Assembly: GCF_030411955.1 (NCBI RefSeq)
Contig: NZ_JASNRA010000001.1
Span: 62,001 to 126,000 of the forward strand
Source: Massilia sp. YIM B02443
Lineage (GTDB): Bacteria; Pseudomonadota; Gammaproteobacteria; Burkholderiales; Burkholderiaceae_D
Length of the DNA: 64,000 bases
Reading direction: 5' to 3'
In this document: positions 34,199 to 43,235 of the stretch, piece by piece
How positions within the stretch are numbered: position 1 is the stretch's first letter
Layout: every line of letters begins with the position of its first letter
Program-made: the position numbers and the translations under genes
The notes under the pieces: generated by a model
What the model was told of the DNA's origin: nothing
The model's database searches: none
Seen by the model: the letters and a program-made list of their open reading frames with translations, nothing else

Positions 34199-36394
34199 TC
34201 ATGCCTGTTGCTGCAGCGCGCGCGCCACCGCATCCGACCCGCACAGCAGGCGATCGGCGCCGATGGTGCGCGCGGCCTCGGCGTCGCCCGGCGCGCGCAC
34301 CAGCAGGTTGACCGTCACGCCGCGCGCGCGCCAGGCGGCCAGCAGGCCGGCTTGCGCTGCCGCGGCCAGCGCGGGCGCGGCCGCATCCGGCGCGTAAAAG
34401 ATGTCGCCGGCATGCACGTCGAGCACCGGCTCGTCCTGCACGGGCCAGCCCAGGCCCAGCAGGCGTCCGGCCGCGTTGCGCCCCTGACGGTAGCGCGGCG
34501 GGTCAGCGGTGGTGTCGAGATACACCGGCTCCACGCGCAGGCCGGCGCTGTCCTGCGCCAGCAGTTCGCGCAGCTGGGCCGCCGTCAGCGCATCGAACGC
34601 GGCGCCGGGCCGGACGCACTCGCTGACGTCGACCAGCAGCTGGCGCCGCGTGCCGGGCTGGCGCGCCGCTTCGGCGTCGGCCAGCGTGGCGGCCAGGCGC
34701 TGCAACGCCGCTTCGTCCTGCGGCGCCGCCCGCGCCAGCGCTGCGCGCCAGGCCGCGTGGCGCGCAGCGGTGTCGGCGCGCGCCTGCGTCAGCGTGTCCA
34801 GGTACTGGCGCGCGCACTTGGCCGGGCGGAACGACGCGTCGAGCAGCGCCACCGCGTGTTGGCCCAACAACCGGCGCCGTTCCGGATCGCGCCGCAGTTG
34901 TTCCAGCGCCGCCGTCAGCTCGGCCACCGCGAACGCGTCCGCCAGGCGCCACACCGCGTCGTCGGGGAACTCGGCCATCGAGCCGTTGGCGTTGACGATC
35001 GTGGCCAGGCCGTAGTTCATGCAGTCGAGCACCGCGCCCGAGCTTTCGCCCTGGGCATTGGTGCGCAGCTGGACGCCGACGTCGGCCGCCTGCAGGTACT
35101 GGCGATAGGTGTCGTCGTCGGTCCAGCCGGCGATGCGGATGTTGGCGTTCGGACTGGCGCGGCGGATCAGCGCCTCGACTTCCATGCCGTACGGGCTGTC
35201 GTGGTTGGCGCCGACCAGCACCAGCGCGCAATCGCGCTCGCGGTGCAGGTTCGAATCGGTCCAGGCCTGCAGCAGTTCGTGGGTCAGTTTATGCGGCGCG
35301 ACGAAGCCGAAGCTGCACACCAAAAAGCAATCAGGTGCGATGCCGAGCGCCGCGCGCGCTGCGGCGCGGTCCAGCGTCTCGGGGGGCGTGCGCGGGTGCG
35401 GGATCACGTCGATGCGGCCGGTTGCGCCCGGCCCGTACCAGTCGGCCGCCAGCCGGCGCGCATGCTGCGAGTGGACGATGGTGCGGGTCGCGCCTTCGAG
35501 CACCGGCAGGCTGGCCGGCCAGTCCTTGTGCACCTGCCCCCGGCCGCTGGCGGCGGCCGCTTCGCTGGCGCGCACTGCCAGGTAGCCGTGCGAGTGGAAC
35601 AGCGCTTCGCGCCACGCGTGCGGCGCGGCGCCGCTCATCTGCGCGTGCACCAGCGCGCCGCCGAGGAAGAAGTCGTGCAGCACCACCACGCCCGGATGGC
35701 GCGCCATTAACGCGAACATGTGGCTGTGCAGCGGGCTGTTGCCGAGCTGGTAGAGCACCTGGTCGTAGCCGGCGCCATGTTCGTCGAACCAGGCCGCGCT
35801 GCGCAGCGGCAGGTGGGCCAGGCTGGGGGGCATGCGCACCTCGTCCTGGGCCGCGACCAGCTCGATGTCGGCATGCGCCGTCAGCTCCATCAGCAGTTCG
35901 GTGGAGTAGGTGGCGATGCCGCTGCGCTGCGGCGGCAGCGGTGCGACGAAGGCCAGGCGCGGTTTGCCGTCGGCGCGGGGCTCTGCACGGTCCAGCGTGC
36001 GCAGGGCGCGCAGGATGGCGTTGGCGCGCGGCGACAGTGCGGCGACGTGGTCGGCCCCGGCCCGGGCGGCGGCCGGCGCGGCGCTGCCGGACGCCATCAC
36101 CATCCGGTAGGCGCGTTGGTACAGCGTCGGGAAGCGCTTGAGGATGCGCAGCGCCAGCTGGCGTACGCGCGGACTGCGCAGCACGGGACGCGCCGCCAAC
36201 AGCAGCGGCCGGGCCAGCGCGCGCAGCGGCGACGCGGCGCGCGGCGCGGCCGGGGCGGGGGCTGGTGCGCCATCCGGCTGCGCCGGCGGCAACATGACCA
36301 TGTGCACATGCGGCGCGCGCGCTGACCCGTCCGGGAGGTTGGCCGGCGCGCTCAGGACGGCAAGCAGCAATTGGTGAGACGGACGGGTAGGCAT
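34199..36394 (-). CDS. Glycosyltransferase, two-unit paralogue of the three-domain enzyme, third unit truncated
   Basis: This 731-residue protein begins with a Pro/Ala-rich and basic region (about 1-140). Residues about 145-560 match unit two of the enzyme at 8283-12125 throughout (RLAFVAPLPPQRSGIATYSTE, HPGVVVLHDFFLGG, SSGAVLDCMNYGL). From about 585 the sequence matches the start of unit three (RQLLVDVSE, VLDVHAGDIFYAPDA, AAWRARGVTVNLLV), but then stops: the donor-binding half of that unit is absent, and the region near GIERVV is altered. The protein lacks unit one. It is probably a working GT4 enzyme with a decaying tail. A TTG codon 6 bp further up was also possible; ATG at 36394 was preferred. 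It stands alone, divergent from dnaE. Confidence 0.85.
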   Translation of the reverse strand: MPTRPSHQLLLAVLSAPANLPDGSARAPHVHMVMLPPAQPDGAPAPAPAAPRAASPLRALARPLLLAARPVLRSPRVRQLALRILKRFPTLYQRAYRMVMASGSAAPAAARAGADHVAALSPRANAILRALRTLDRAEPRADGKPRLAFVAPLPPQRSGIATYSTELLMELTAHADIELVAAQDEVRMPPSLAHLPLRSAAWFDEHGAGYDQVLYQLGNSPLHSHMFALMARHPGVVVLHDFFLGGALVHAQMSGAAPHAWREALFHSHGYLAVRASEAAAASGRGQVHKDWPASLPVLEGATRTIVHSQHARRLAADWYGPGATGRIDVIPHPRTPPETLDRAAARAALGIAPDCFLVCSFGFVAPHKLTHELLQAWTDSNLHRERDCALVLVGANHDSPYGMEVEALIRRASPNANIRIAGWTDDDTYRQYLQAADVGVQLRTNAQGESSGAVLDCMNYGLATIVNANGSMAEFPDDAVWRLADAFAVAELTAALEQLRRDPERRRLLGQHAVALLDASFRPAKCARQYLDTLTQARADTAARHAAWRAALARAAPQDEAALQRLAATLADAEAARQPGTRRQLLVDVSECVRPGAAFDALTAAQLRELLAQDSAGLRVEPVYLDTTADPPRYRQGRNAAGRLLGLGWPVQDEPVLDVHAGDIFYAPDAAAPALAAAAQAGLLAAWRARGVTVNLLVRAPGDAEAARTIGADRLLCGSDAVARALQQQA

Positions 36395-36575
36395 GCGCAA
36401 CAGGTCGGTTGAATACGGTGAGCGGCATTATAAGACCCTGCGCCAGCCCGGCGGTTTCAAGGGCCGGGAAACCGGCGCGCAGCCCGCCTCCGGGGCACGT
36501 TTGCATCGTGTCCAAGTCGCGTAATGACGACAGTGCCAATCTCCGCCGGCGCGCCTGCCGAGGTAAAATATCGGG

Positions 36576-39500
36576 ATGACTTCCCCGACCTTCACCCACC
36601 TGCGCGTCCACTCCGAATACTCCATCGTCGACGGCCTGGTCCGCATCGACGACCTGGTCAAGGCGGCGGTCAAGGACAACCAGCCGGCGCTGGCCGTGAC
36701 CGACCTGGCCAATACCTTCTGCCTGGTGCGCTTCTATAAAGCGGCGCGCGGCAAGGGCGTCAAGCCGATCGTCGGGGTCGATGCCTGGATCACCAACGAC
36801 GACAACCGCGACAAGCCGCACCGCCTGCTGATCCTGGCCAAGAACCACACCGGCTACCTGCAGCTGTGCGACCTGCTGGCGCGCGCCTGGCTCACCAACC
36901 AGTACAAAGGCCGCGCCGAGCTGCGCGTCGAGTGGCTCGAAGCGCTGGCCACATCAAGGTCGACCCTGCACCCGGACGAACCGCAGGACAACGCCCTGAT
37001 CGTGCTGTCGGGCGCCCACTTCGGCGACGTCGGCCAGGCGATCGAGAACGGCGACCTGCCGAAAGCCGAGGCCAACGCCGAGCGCTGGGCGCGCATCTTC
37101 CCGGGCCACTTCTACATCGAGATCCAGCGCGCCGGCCAGCCGAACCAGGAGCAGCAGGTGCGCCACTCGGTGGCGCTGGCCGGCCGCCTCGGGCTGCCGG
37201 TGGTGGCCACGCACCCGGTGCAGTTCCTGGAAAAGCACGAATTCATCGCCCACGAAGCGCGCGTCTGTATCGCCGAAGGCGAGATGCTGGCCAACGCCAA
37301 GCGCGTGCGCCGCTTCAACGAGAACATGTGCTTCAAGTCGCAGGCCGAGATGGCGGAGCTGTTCAAGGACCTGCCGGGCGCGCTTGCCAACTCGGTCGAA
37401 ATCGCCAAGCGCTGCAACGTCACCCTGACGCTCGGTAAACCGCAGCTGCCGAACTTCCCGACCCCGGGCATGACCATCGACGAGTTCCTGGTCGCCGAAA
37501 CCAAGAAGGGCCTGGAAGAGCGCCTGCTGCAGCTGTTCCCGGACCCGGCCAAGCGCGAAGCCGAGCGCCCGCGCTACGAGGCACGGCTGGAATTCGAGAA
37601 CAACACCATCATCAAGATGAAGTTCCCGGGCTACTTCCTGATCGTGGCGGAGTTTATCCAGTGGGGCAAGAACAACGGCGTGCCGATCGGCCCGGGCCGC
37701 GGCTCGGGCGCCGGCTCGCTGGTCGCGTACGCGCTGAAGATCACCGACCTCGATCCGCTGAAATACAACCTGCTGTTCGAGCGTTTCCTGAATCCGGAAC
37801 GCGTCTCGATGCCCGACTTCGACATCGACTTCTGCCAGGAAAAGCGAGAACTCGTCATCCAGCACGTGAAGGACCTGTACGGCCGCGACGCGGTGTCGCA
37901 GATCGCCACCTTCGGCACCATGGCGGCCAAGGGCGCGATCCGCGACGTCGGCCGCGTGCTCGATTTCGGCTACAACTTCTGCGACGGCATCTCCAAGCTG
38001 ATCCCGTTCAAGCCGGGCAAGCCGGTGTCGATCGCCGAGGCGATCGAGGAAGAACCGCTGCTCAAGGAACGCCTCGAGAACGAGGAAGAAGTGAAACAGC
38101 TGCTGGACCTGGCGCAGCAGGTCGAGGGCATCACGCGCGGCATCGGCATGCACGCCGGCGGCGTCTTGATCGCGCCGGGTAAACTCACCGACTTCTGCCC
38201 GCTGTACACCCAGGGCGGCGACGCCGGCGTGGTGTCGCAGTACGACAAGGACGACGTGGAGGCCGTGGGCCTGGTCAAGTTCGACTTTTTGGGCCTGACC
38301 ACGCTGACCATCCTCGACCGCGCCGTCAACTACATCCGCGCGCTCGACCCGCAGGACGCCGGCTTCAACCTGGAGACGCTGCCGCTGGACGACCGCGCGT
38401 CGTACAAGCTGCTGTCCGAGGCCAAGACGGTCGCGATCTTCCAGCTGGAATCGCGCGGCATGCAGGGCATGCTCAAGGACGCGCGCCCCGACCGCTTCGA
38501 GGACATCATTGCGCTGGTGGCCTTGTACCGCCCGGGCCCGATGGACCTGATTCCCGACTTCTGCAAGCGCAAGCACGGCGAGAAGTTCGACTATCCCGAT
38601 CCGCGCACCGAGTCGATCCTGTCCGAGACCTACGGCATCATGGTCTACCAGGAGCAGGTGATGCAGATGGCGCAGATCGTGGGCGGCTACTCGCTGGGTG
38701 GCGCCGACATGCTGCGCCGCGCGATGGGCAAGAAGAAGGCCGAAGAGATGGCCGAGCACCGCGAGATCTTCCGCGCCGGCGCCGCCAAGGACGGCCTGTC
38801 GACCGAGAAGGCCGACGAGATCTTCGACCTGATGGAAAAGTTCGCGGGCTACGGCTTCAACAAGTCGCACGCGGCCGCCTACGCGCTGCTGTCGTACCAC
38901 ACCGCCTACCTGAAGGTGCACCATACCGCCGCGTTCATGGCAGCCAACATGTCGCTGGCGATGGAAGACACCGAGAAGATCAAGATCCTGGTCGAGGATG
39001 CGAAAGAAGTCTGCAAGCTCACGATTCTGCCGCCGGACGTCAACGAATCGCAGTTCCGCTTCACCCCGGAAGGCGAGCCGCGCTCGAAGACCGGCAAGCA
39101 GGTGAGCCAGATCCGCTACGGCCTGGGTGGCGTGAAGGGCGCGGGGCAGGGCGCGATCGAGGCCATCATCGCGGCGCGGCTTGACGGCGGCAAGTTCAAG
39201 GACCTGTTCGACTTCTGCAAGCGCGTCGACCGCAAGCAGATCAACCGCCGCACCATCGAGAGCCTGATCCGCGCCGGCGCCATGGACTGCTTCGGCGTCG
39301 ACCGCGCGATTCTGCTGGCCTCGGTCGCGTTCGCGATGGAAGCGGCCGGCCAGGCCGCCGCCGCCGCCAACCAGGTCAGCCTGTTCGGCGGCGACGATTC
39401 GGACCTGGTGGCGCCGCCCGAGTACGTCAAGGCGACCCCGTGGACCGACCGCCAGAAGCTGTCGGAAGAGAAGATCGCGCTCGGCTACTACCTGTCGGGC

Positions 39501-40070
39501 CACATGTTCGATTCGTACGCGGGCGAGGTGCGGCGCTTCGCCAAGACCAAACTGAAGGACCTGGAACCGTCGCGCGACCCGCGCATGCTGTGCGGCGTGA
39601 TCACCGGCGTGCGCACCCAGATGACCCAGCGCGGCAAGATCCTGATCGTGGCGCTGGACGACAAGACCGGCGTGGTCGAGGTGACGATCTATAGCGAGGT
39701 GGCCGAGGCCAACAAGCACGCGCTCAAGGAAGACGAATTCCTGCTGGTGGTCGGCAAGGTGTCGGAAGACCGCTTCAACGGCGGCCTGCGCATCACCGCC
39801 GAGAAGGTGTTCGACATCGCCGCTTCGCGCATCCAGTATGGCCACAAGCTGGAGATGGACCTCGCCACCACGGTGAGCCCGGCGAAGATCGCCGAGGTGC
39901 TGCAGCCGCACCGCCTGCAGGACGGCATGCCGGTCAGCCTGCGCCTGGAGAAGAACGGCATCCCGTTCATCATGCAGCTGGGCGACGACTGGCGGGTGGC
40001 GCCGTCGGACACGCTCAAGCAGGCGCTCGAGCTGACGCTGGGGGCGAAGGACGTGGCGGTCGAGTACTGA
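36576..40070 (+). CDS. dnaE: DNA polymerase III alpha subunit
   Basis: This 1164-residue replicative polymerase begins with a PHP domain (HLRVHSEYSIVDGL, ALAVTDLAN), in which the usual metal ligands are partly replaced, as in E. coli. The catalytic palm has GRGSGAGSLVAY and PDFDIDFCQEKR with the metal-binding Asp residues. The helix-hairpin-helix (INRRTIESLIRAGAMD) and OB-fold (ITGVRTQMTQRGKILIVALDDKTG) follow. Length matches DnaE1. The ATG at 36576 directly precedes the usual N-terminal sequence. It is convergent with the lipase/immunity genes, with only 21 bp between. Confidence 0.98.
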   Translation: MTSPTFTHLRVHSEYSIVDGLVRIDDLVKAAVKDNQPALAVTDLANTFCLVRFYKAARGKGVKPIVGVDAWITNDDNRDKPHRLLILAKNHTGYLQLCDLLARAWLTNQYKGRAELRVEWLEALATSRSTLHPDEPQDNALIVLSGAHFGDVGQAIENGDLPKAEANAERWARIFPGHFYIEIQRAGQPNQEQQVRHSVALAGRLGLPVVATHPVQFLEKHEFIAHEARVCIAEGEMLANAKRVRRFNENMCFKSQAEMAELFKDLPGALANSVEIAKRCNVTLTLGKPQLPNFPTPGMTIDEFLVAETKKGLEERLLQLFPDPAKREAERPRYEARLEFENNTIIKMKFPGYFLIVAEFIQWGKNNGVPIGPGRGSGAGSLVAYALKITDLDPLKYNLLFERFLNPERVSMPDFDIDFCQEKRELVIQHVKDLYGRDAVSQIATFGTMAAKGAIRDVGRVLDFGYNFCDGISKLIPFKPGKPVSIAEAIEEEPLLKERLENEEEVKQLLDLAQQVEGITRGIGMHAGGVLIAPGKLTDFCPLYTQGGDAGVVSQYDKDDVEAVGLVKFDFLGLTTLTILDRAVNYIRALDPQDAGFNLETLPLDDRASYKLLSEAKTVAIFQLESRGMQGMLKDARPDRFEDIIALVALYRPGPMDLIPDFCKRKHGEKFDYPDPRTESILSETYGIMVYQEQVMQMAQIVGGYSLGGADMLRRAMGKKKAEEMAEHREIFRAGAAKDGLSTEKADEIFDLMEKFAGYGFNKSHAAAYALLSYHTAYLKVHHTAAFMAANMSLAMEDTEKIKILVEDAKEVCKLTILPPDVNESQFRFTPEGEPRSKTGKQVSQIRYGLGGVKGAGQGAIEAIIAARLDGGKFKDLFDFCKRVDRKQINRRTIESLIRAGAMDCFGVDRAILLASVAFAMEAAGQAAAAANQVSLFGGDDSDLVAPPEYVKATPWTDRQKLSEEKIALGYYLSGHMFDSYAGEVRRFAKTKLKDLEPSRDPRMLCGVITGVRTQMTQRGKILIVALDDKTGVVEVTIYSEVAEANKHALKEDEFLLVVGKVSEDRFNGGLRITAEKVFDIAASRIQYGHKLEMDLATTVSPAKIAEVLQPHRLQDGMPVSLRLEKNGIPFIMQLGDDWRVAPSDTLKQALELTLGAKDVAVEY

Positions 40071-40091
40071 TCGTCCTCATCGCACCGGCCG

Positions 40092-41174
40092 TCATGGCGC
40101 CGATGCCGGCGCGGCGGTCGGGCGTACCCGGACCGAGGACGAGATCGTGTGCCACAGGTCGAGCAGCGCTGGTTCGCCCAGGAAGCTGGGGGCCGGCTTG
40201 CGGCGGCCGTCGCGGCGATGGCCGGTCGATATTTCGAGGTGCATCTGCGGTTGCATCACGTCCTGCGGGTCGGCCAGGCGCTCCCAGTCGAAGAAATAGA
40301 CGTGGGTGTGGCCGGCGCCGCCTTTTACCTGGATGACTTCTTCGCCTTGCACGCCATTGATGGCGCGCGCGCCCAGGCGTATTCGCCGCGTCAACGCCTT
40401 TCGCCACAGCGGCATCTCGTCATAGACGCGCTGGTGGCGGGCCAGGCGTCCCGGGTCGCCGTTCGTGTTGATCAGTCCAGCCCGGGTGTAGAACGATAGC
40501 GCCAGATCCGGATGCTCCGGGAAGCCTGCGTAGACGCCGACGCCTTCGGTCCAGTCGGCGGGAATCGGGTCGATGAACATGGCGGGGCCGAGGCAGAAGC
40601 CGGGCGTGGTGGGGAGGGTGCCGGGTTCGATCAGGCGCAAGCGGGCGATGACTTCGTGGATGCCATGCACCTGGTCCGGGTCGTAGCCATCGGTGATGAT
40701 GTTGAAGCTGATGCCTTGGGAGTGAACATACGCTTCAGCTGCCACATTGGAATAATCCACCCGGAGCGGTCCCTCGAAATAGTAGCCGAACTTTCGGCCA
40801 AATATGAACGTCTTTCCGGTAAATCCATTGGTATCGACTGTCGAGACTTTTTCCATACTTGCGAGCCCGGATGTGTTTTGTTCCGCGTTGATCTGTGCCT
40901 CGCGCTGCGCCACGCGTGCATGAAACGCTGACTCCGACTCGCGCCGGTTGGAAATCCAGAAACCATTCAGGAATACACTGCGATAAGTGACTTTCATCTT
41001 GTCCGGCAGGTCGATGACATAACGGCCGACACAGACTGGACGCATCGGGTCGGTCAGGCGTGCGACTTTGAAACGATCCATCACATTGTTTCCCCAAGCG
41101 TAGACAATAGACAGGCCCAATACCAAGGCCACGATGCCGACAAAACGCGTGCCGCTTTCATTTTTTTGGTTCAT
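40092..41174 (-). CDS. Tli4-like type VI immunity protein
   Basis: This 360-residue protein has an N-terminal membrane helix (GIVALVLGLSIVYAWG), then a periplasmic region with two cysteines (RPVCVGRY and GFCLGPAMFID). Layout and phrases such as PVCVGRYVIDLPDKM match Tli4-type immunity proteins, which stop the cell's own lipase effector in the periplasm. It overlaps the lipase gene upstream by 17 bp, so both are co-translated. GC content is lower than in the flanking dnaE, suggesting transfer. The identification depends on gene pairing as much as on sequence. Confidence 0.78.
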   Translation of the reverse strand: MNQKNESGTRFVGIVALVLGLSIVYAWGNNVMDRFKVARLTDPMRPVCVGRYVIDLPDKMKVTYRSVFLNGFWISNRRESESAFHARVAQREAQINAEQNTSGLASMEKVSTVDTNGFTGKTFIFGRKFGYYFEGPLRVDYSNVAAEAYVHSQGISFNIITDGYDPDQVHGIHEVIARLRLIEPGTLPTTPGFCLGPAMFIDPIPADWTEGVGVYAGFPEHPDLALSFYTRAGLINTNGDPGRLARHQRVYDEMPLWRKALTRRIRLGARAINGVQGEEVIQVKGGAGHTHVYFFDWERLADPQDVMQPQMHLEISTGHRRDGRRKPAPSFLGEPALLDLWHTISSSVRVRPTAAPASAP

Positions 41175-42855
41175 GCCGTTCCAGCTCCTGGACGATCTTG
41201 ACGATGCAATAGCGCGTGAGTAGCAGCGCATCGCGTTCACGGAAGCTGTCTTGATGCCGGTGCCCTCGCACCGCGAATAATTGCTTGATCTTGCCTGCCG
41301 GAGCCGCGCCGGACTGATGCGACACTGTGTCGTCGCCACTCGCATCCTGGGGCGCTACTGAGAAACTCAGGATGTGCATGCCATCGACTTCCACCGTCCG
41401 TGTGCCGTCAGCATCGTGCACGAGATATCCCGCACGTTGAATGCCGTGCGATGTAAGTGAAACTGATGTCGAGGTCTGATGGACCCGGGCAGACCAATGG
41501 ATATGGCTATAAGCCGGTCGCTCTTGGTCATGCCCATAATAAGCAAAAGTCGTTGGATGATAATAATCGCCGAGCCAGCGATGAAAGTGCTCGGCAGTCA
41601 AAAGGGCATCATTGACAACGGCGCGAGCATCTTTTTTCTTTGACTCGTAAAGCCTTGCGGGATCGACCAATGCCGGATTGATGAGCCGATACCACGATTT
41701 CATGTCTCGATAAAAATCGTAGGGATTCGGCGCGGCTTCGCCTGGAAACTGGAGATATTCGGTCAATATTTCCTTTGACCCGGAACGATGTTTTACGCCG
41801 ATATGCAGCCACGGCCGCGGATAAAGATGATTCGGCAACAGTTCAAGTGCACCCACCGATGCAGCCAGCACCGGCGTCGTTTCCTCTGTCGTGCGGCCGC
41901 TGATATCGGCGAACTTGCCGGCCCGGTAGTTATCGAGCATTCCATTCGCCGGGTTGTCGCACTCGGTTCCGCACGCCAGGCGCCGATAAGCCAGCGGCGC
42001 TCCCAGCGCAGGCATCATGCCGTGCACTACGCCGGCGATCTTGTCGGGGATACGCTTGGCGCAGGCGCGCGCGACCAGCCCGCCCATCGAATGCGTCACC
42101 AGGATGACCTTGCTGCACTGGTGCTTGCGCGCCTGCCACCAGGCGATGATGGTTTCTATCCGCCGCTGCAGCAGCTGCGCCGATTCGCCGCACGATCGCA
42201 GCCAGTTGTAGCCGAAACAATAAATCGGATACTGGTAGCGCGCGAACCGTTCCAGTTCCGCTTCGGTCAGCGGCGCGACCGAGCGCACGCCCCAGCGCGC
42301 CAGCGTGTCGCCCTGCATCGCCAGCATCACGTCTTTCCAGTAGCTGCGCACGTGGCGTTTTCCCAGTGCGTCGTGGCGGAACGTCAGGTCGAGGTGGCTT
42401 TGCAGCTCATATAACAAATGACCGTAAGCGCCGTTGAACAGTTGTCCCCAGCCGCGCTCGCGCATGTCGTCCGGATGCAGCCGGCAAGCGTCGATATCGA
42501 GTTCGCCGCCATCGTCCACTTCTACCAGGTCGGGGTGAAGGATCATCTGGCGCACCGCAGGACTGCGTTCTTTCCAGAGGTCCGCGTAATGCCAGGAGTC
42601 GTAGTCGCCGTTTGGCGGACGCCAGGCGGCCTCGCCCGGCTCGAGCGGATGGTTTTCAGGCAGCGCGACATCGCGCCGCACGCGCAGGTTGGTCCCCATC
42701 ATTCCCGGAACAAACATCACCGGAATGACCCGCCGGGATCCGACGTACACGGCGCCTCGTATCCTGAAGGCGACCGGCGTGGCGACCGAATGGGTCGTCA
42801 GTGATCCGTCCAGGTTGGGCCTCGGGTCGCGCAAGGGGCGGGTGGGTTCTGGCAT
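41158..42855 (-). CDS. Tle-family (Tle4-like) type VI lipase effector
   Basis: This 565-residue alpha/beta hydrolase has PVMFVPGMMGTNLR near residue 46 (oxyanion-side strand) and the nucleophile elbow VTHSMGGLVAR, where Ser256 is the likely catalytic residue. No signal peptide is seen, as expected for a type VI cargo. The closest described group is phospholipase effectors such as Tle4/TplE. No VgrG, PAAR or Hcp gene is in the window, so this is an orphan effector island. It is followed by its immunity gene. The start is the only suitable ATG; no strong ribosome site precedes it. The section 41.1-41.9 kb is AT-richer than the flanks. Confidence 0.82.
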   Translation of the reverse strand: MPEPTRPLRDPRPNLDGSLTTHSVATPVAFRIRGAVYVGSRRVIPVMFVPGMMGTNLRVRRDVALPENHPLEPGEAAWRPPNGDYDSWHYADLWKERSPAVRQMILHPDLVEVDDGGELDIDACRLHPDDMRERGWGQLFNGAYGHLLYELQSHLDLTFRHDALGKRHVRSYWKDVMLAMQGDTLARWGVRSVAPLTEAELERFARYQYPIYCFGYNWLRSCGESAQLLQRRIETIIAWWQARKHQCSKVILVTHSMGGLVARACAKRIPDKIAGVVHGMMPALGAPLAYRRLACGTECDNPANGMLDNYRAGKFADISGRTTEETTPVLAASVGALELLPNHLYPRPWLHIGVKHRSGSKEILTEYLQFPGEAAPNPYDFYRDMKSWYRLINPALVDPARLYESKKKDARAVVNDALLTAEHFHRWLGDYYHPTTFAYYGHDQERPAYSHIHWSARVHQTSTSVSLTSHGIQRAGYLVHDADGTRTVEVDGMHILSFSVAPQDASGDDTVSHQSGAAPAGKIKQLFAVRGHRHQDSFRERDALLLTRYCIVKIVQELERHEPKK

Positions 42856-43150
42856 GGCGGCTCAAAACAGCGAAAACGCAATGCTCACATGATCCGGCGC
42901 GTCCGTTCCTGATCCGCCATGTTCGCTTGCCAAGCCGTGCTTGAGCCCCAGCAAGCAGGCTTGTTTTCGCGCGCCCGGCAGCACGCCGGTCTTGCCGCAG
43001 CCGTCGCTGCGGCGCCCTGTCGCAGGCGGGCCACACCGTCCAACACGGAATGCCGGCCACGGTTTCTGATCACCTCGACAACATTCTCACAAAATGTTGC
43101 GTCCAAGCCTTGATGGGCTTGCAAGAGGTGCGCACGATTGAAAATCGTAT
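42856..43150. other. Intergenic region between lipase effector and M10 protease genes
   Basis: No supportable gene is seen in this part of the divergent spacer. There is a short palindrome CAAGCC-TTGATG-GGCTTG around 43108-43125 and an imperfect CGATT/AATCG hairpin near 43134. Both may be regulatory. Confidence 0.4.
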
Positions 43151-43179
43151 TTGACTAGAACTGTCGAGCAAGAAATACT
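43151..43179 (+). promoter_or_regulatory. Sigma-70-type promoter of the M10 protease gene
   Basis: TTGACT (43151-43156), a 17-bp spacer and AATACT (43174-43179). Spacing is ideal and nine of twelve bases match consensus. The start codon is 57 bp downstream of the -10 box. Confidence 0.6.
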
Positions 43180-43235
43180 TGTTCATTAGCGTTTTATTCA
43201 AAACATTTTCTCTTCGGCAATCCCCCTCATCAGCA

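Noticed and set aside
36954..39911. A 985-codon minus-strand frame opposite dnaE
   Set aside because: Low-complexity His/Leu/Arg/Val composition and full overlap with the certain dnaE gene; an antisense artefact of high GC.
42885..43124. A 79-codon minus-strand frame between the lipase and protease genes
   Set aside because: No ribosome site, odd composition and no recognisable similarity; not distinguishable from chance in this DNA.
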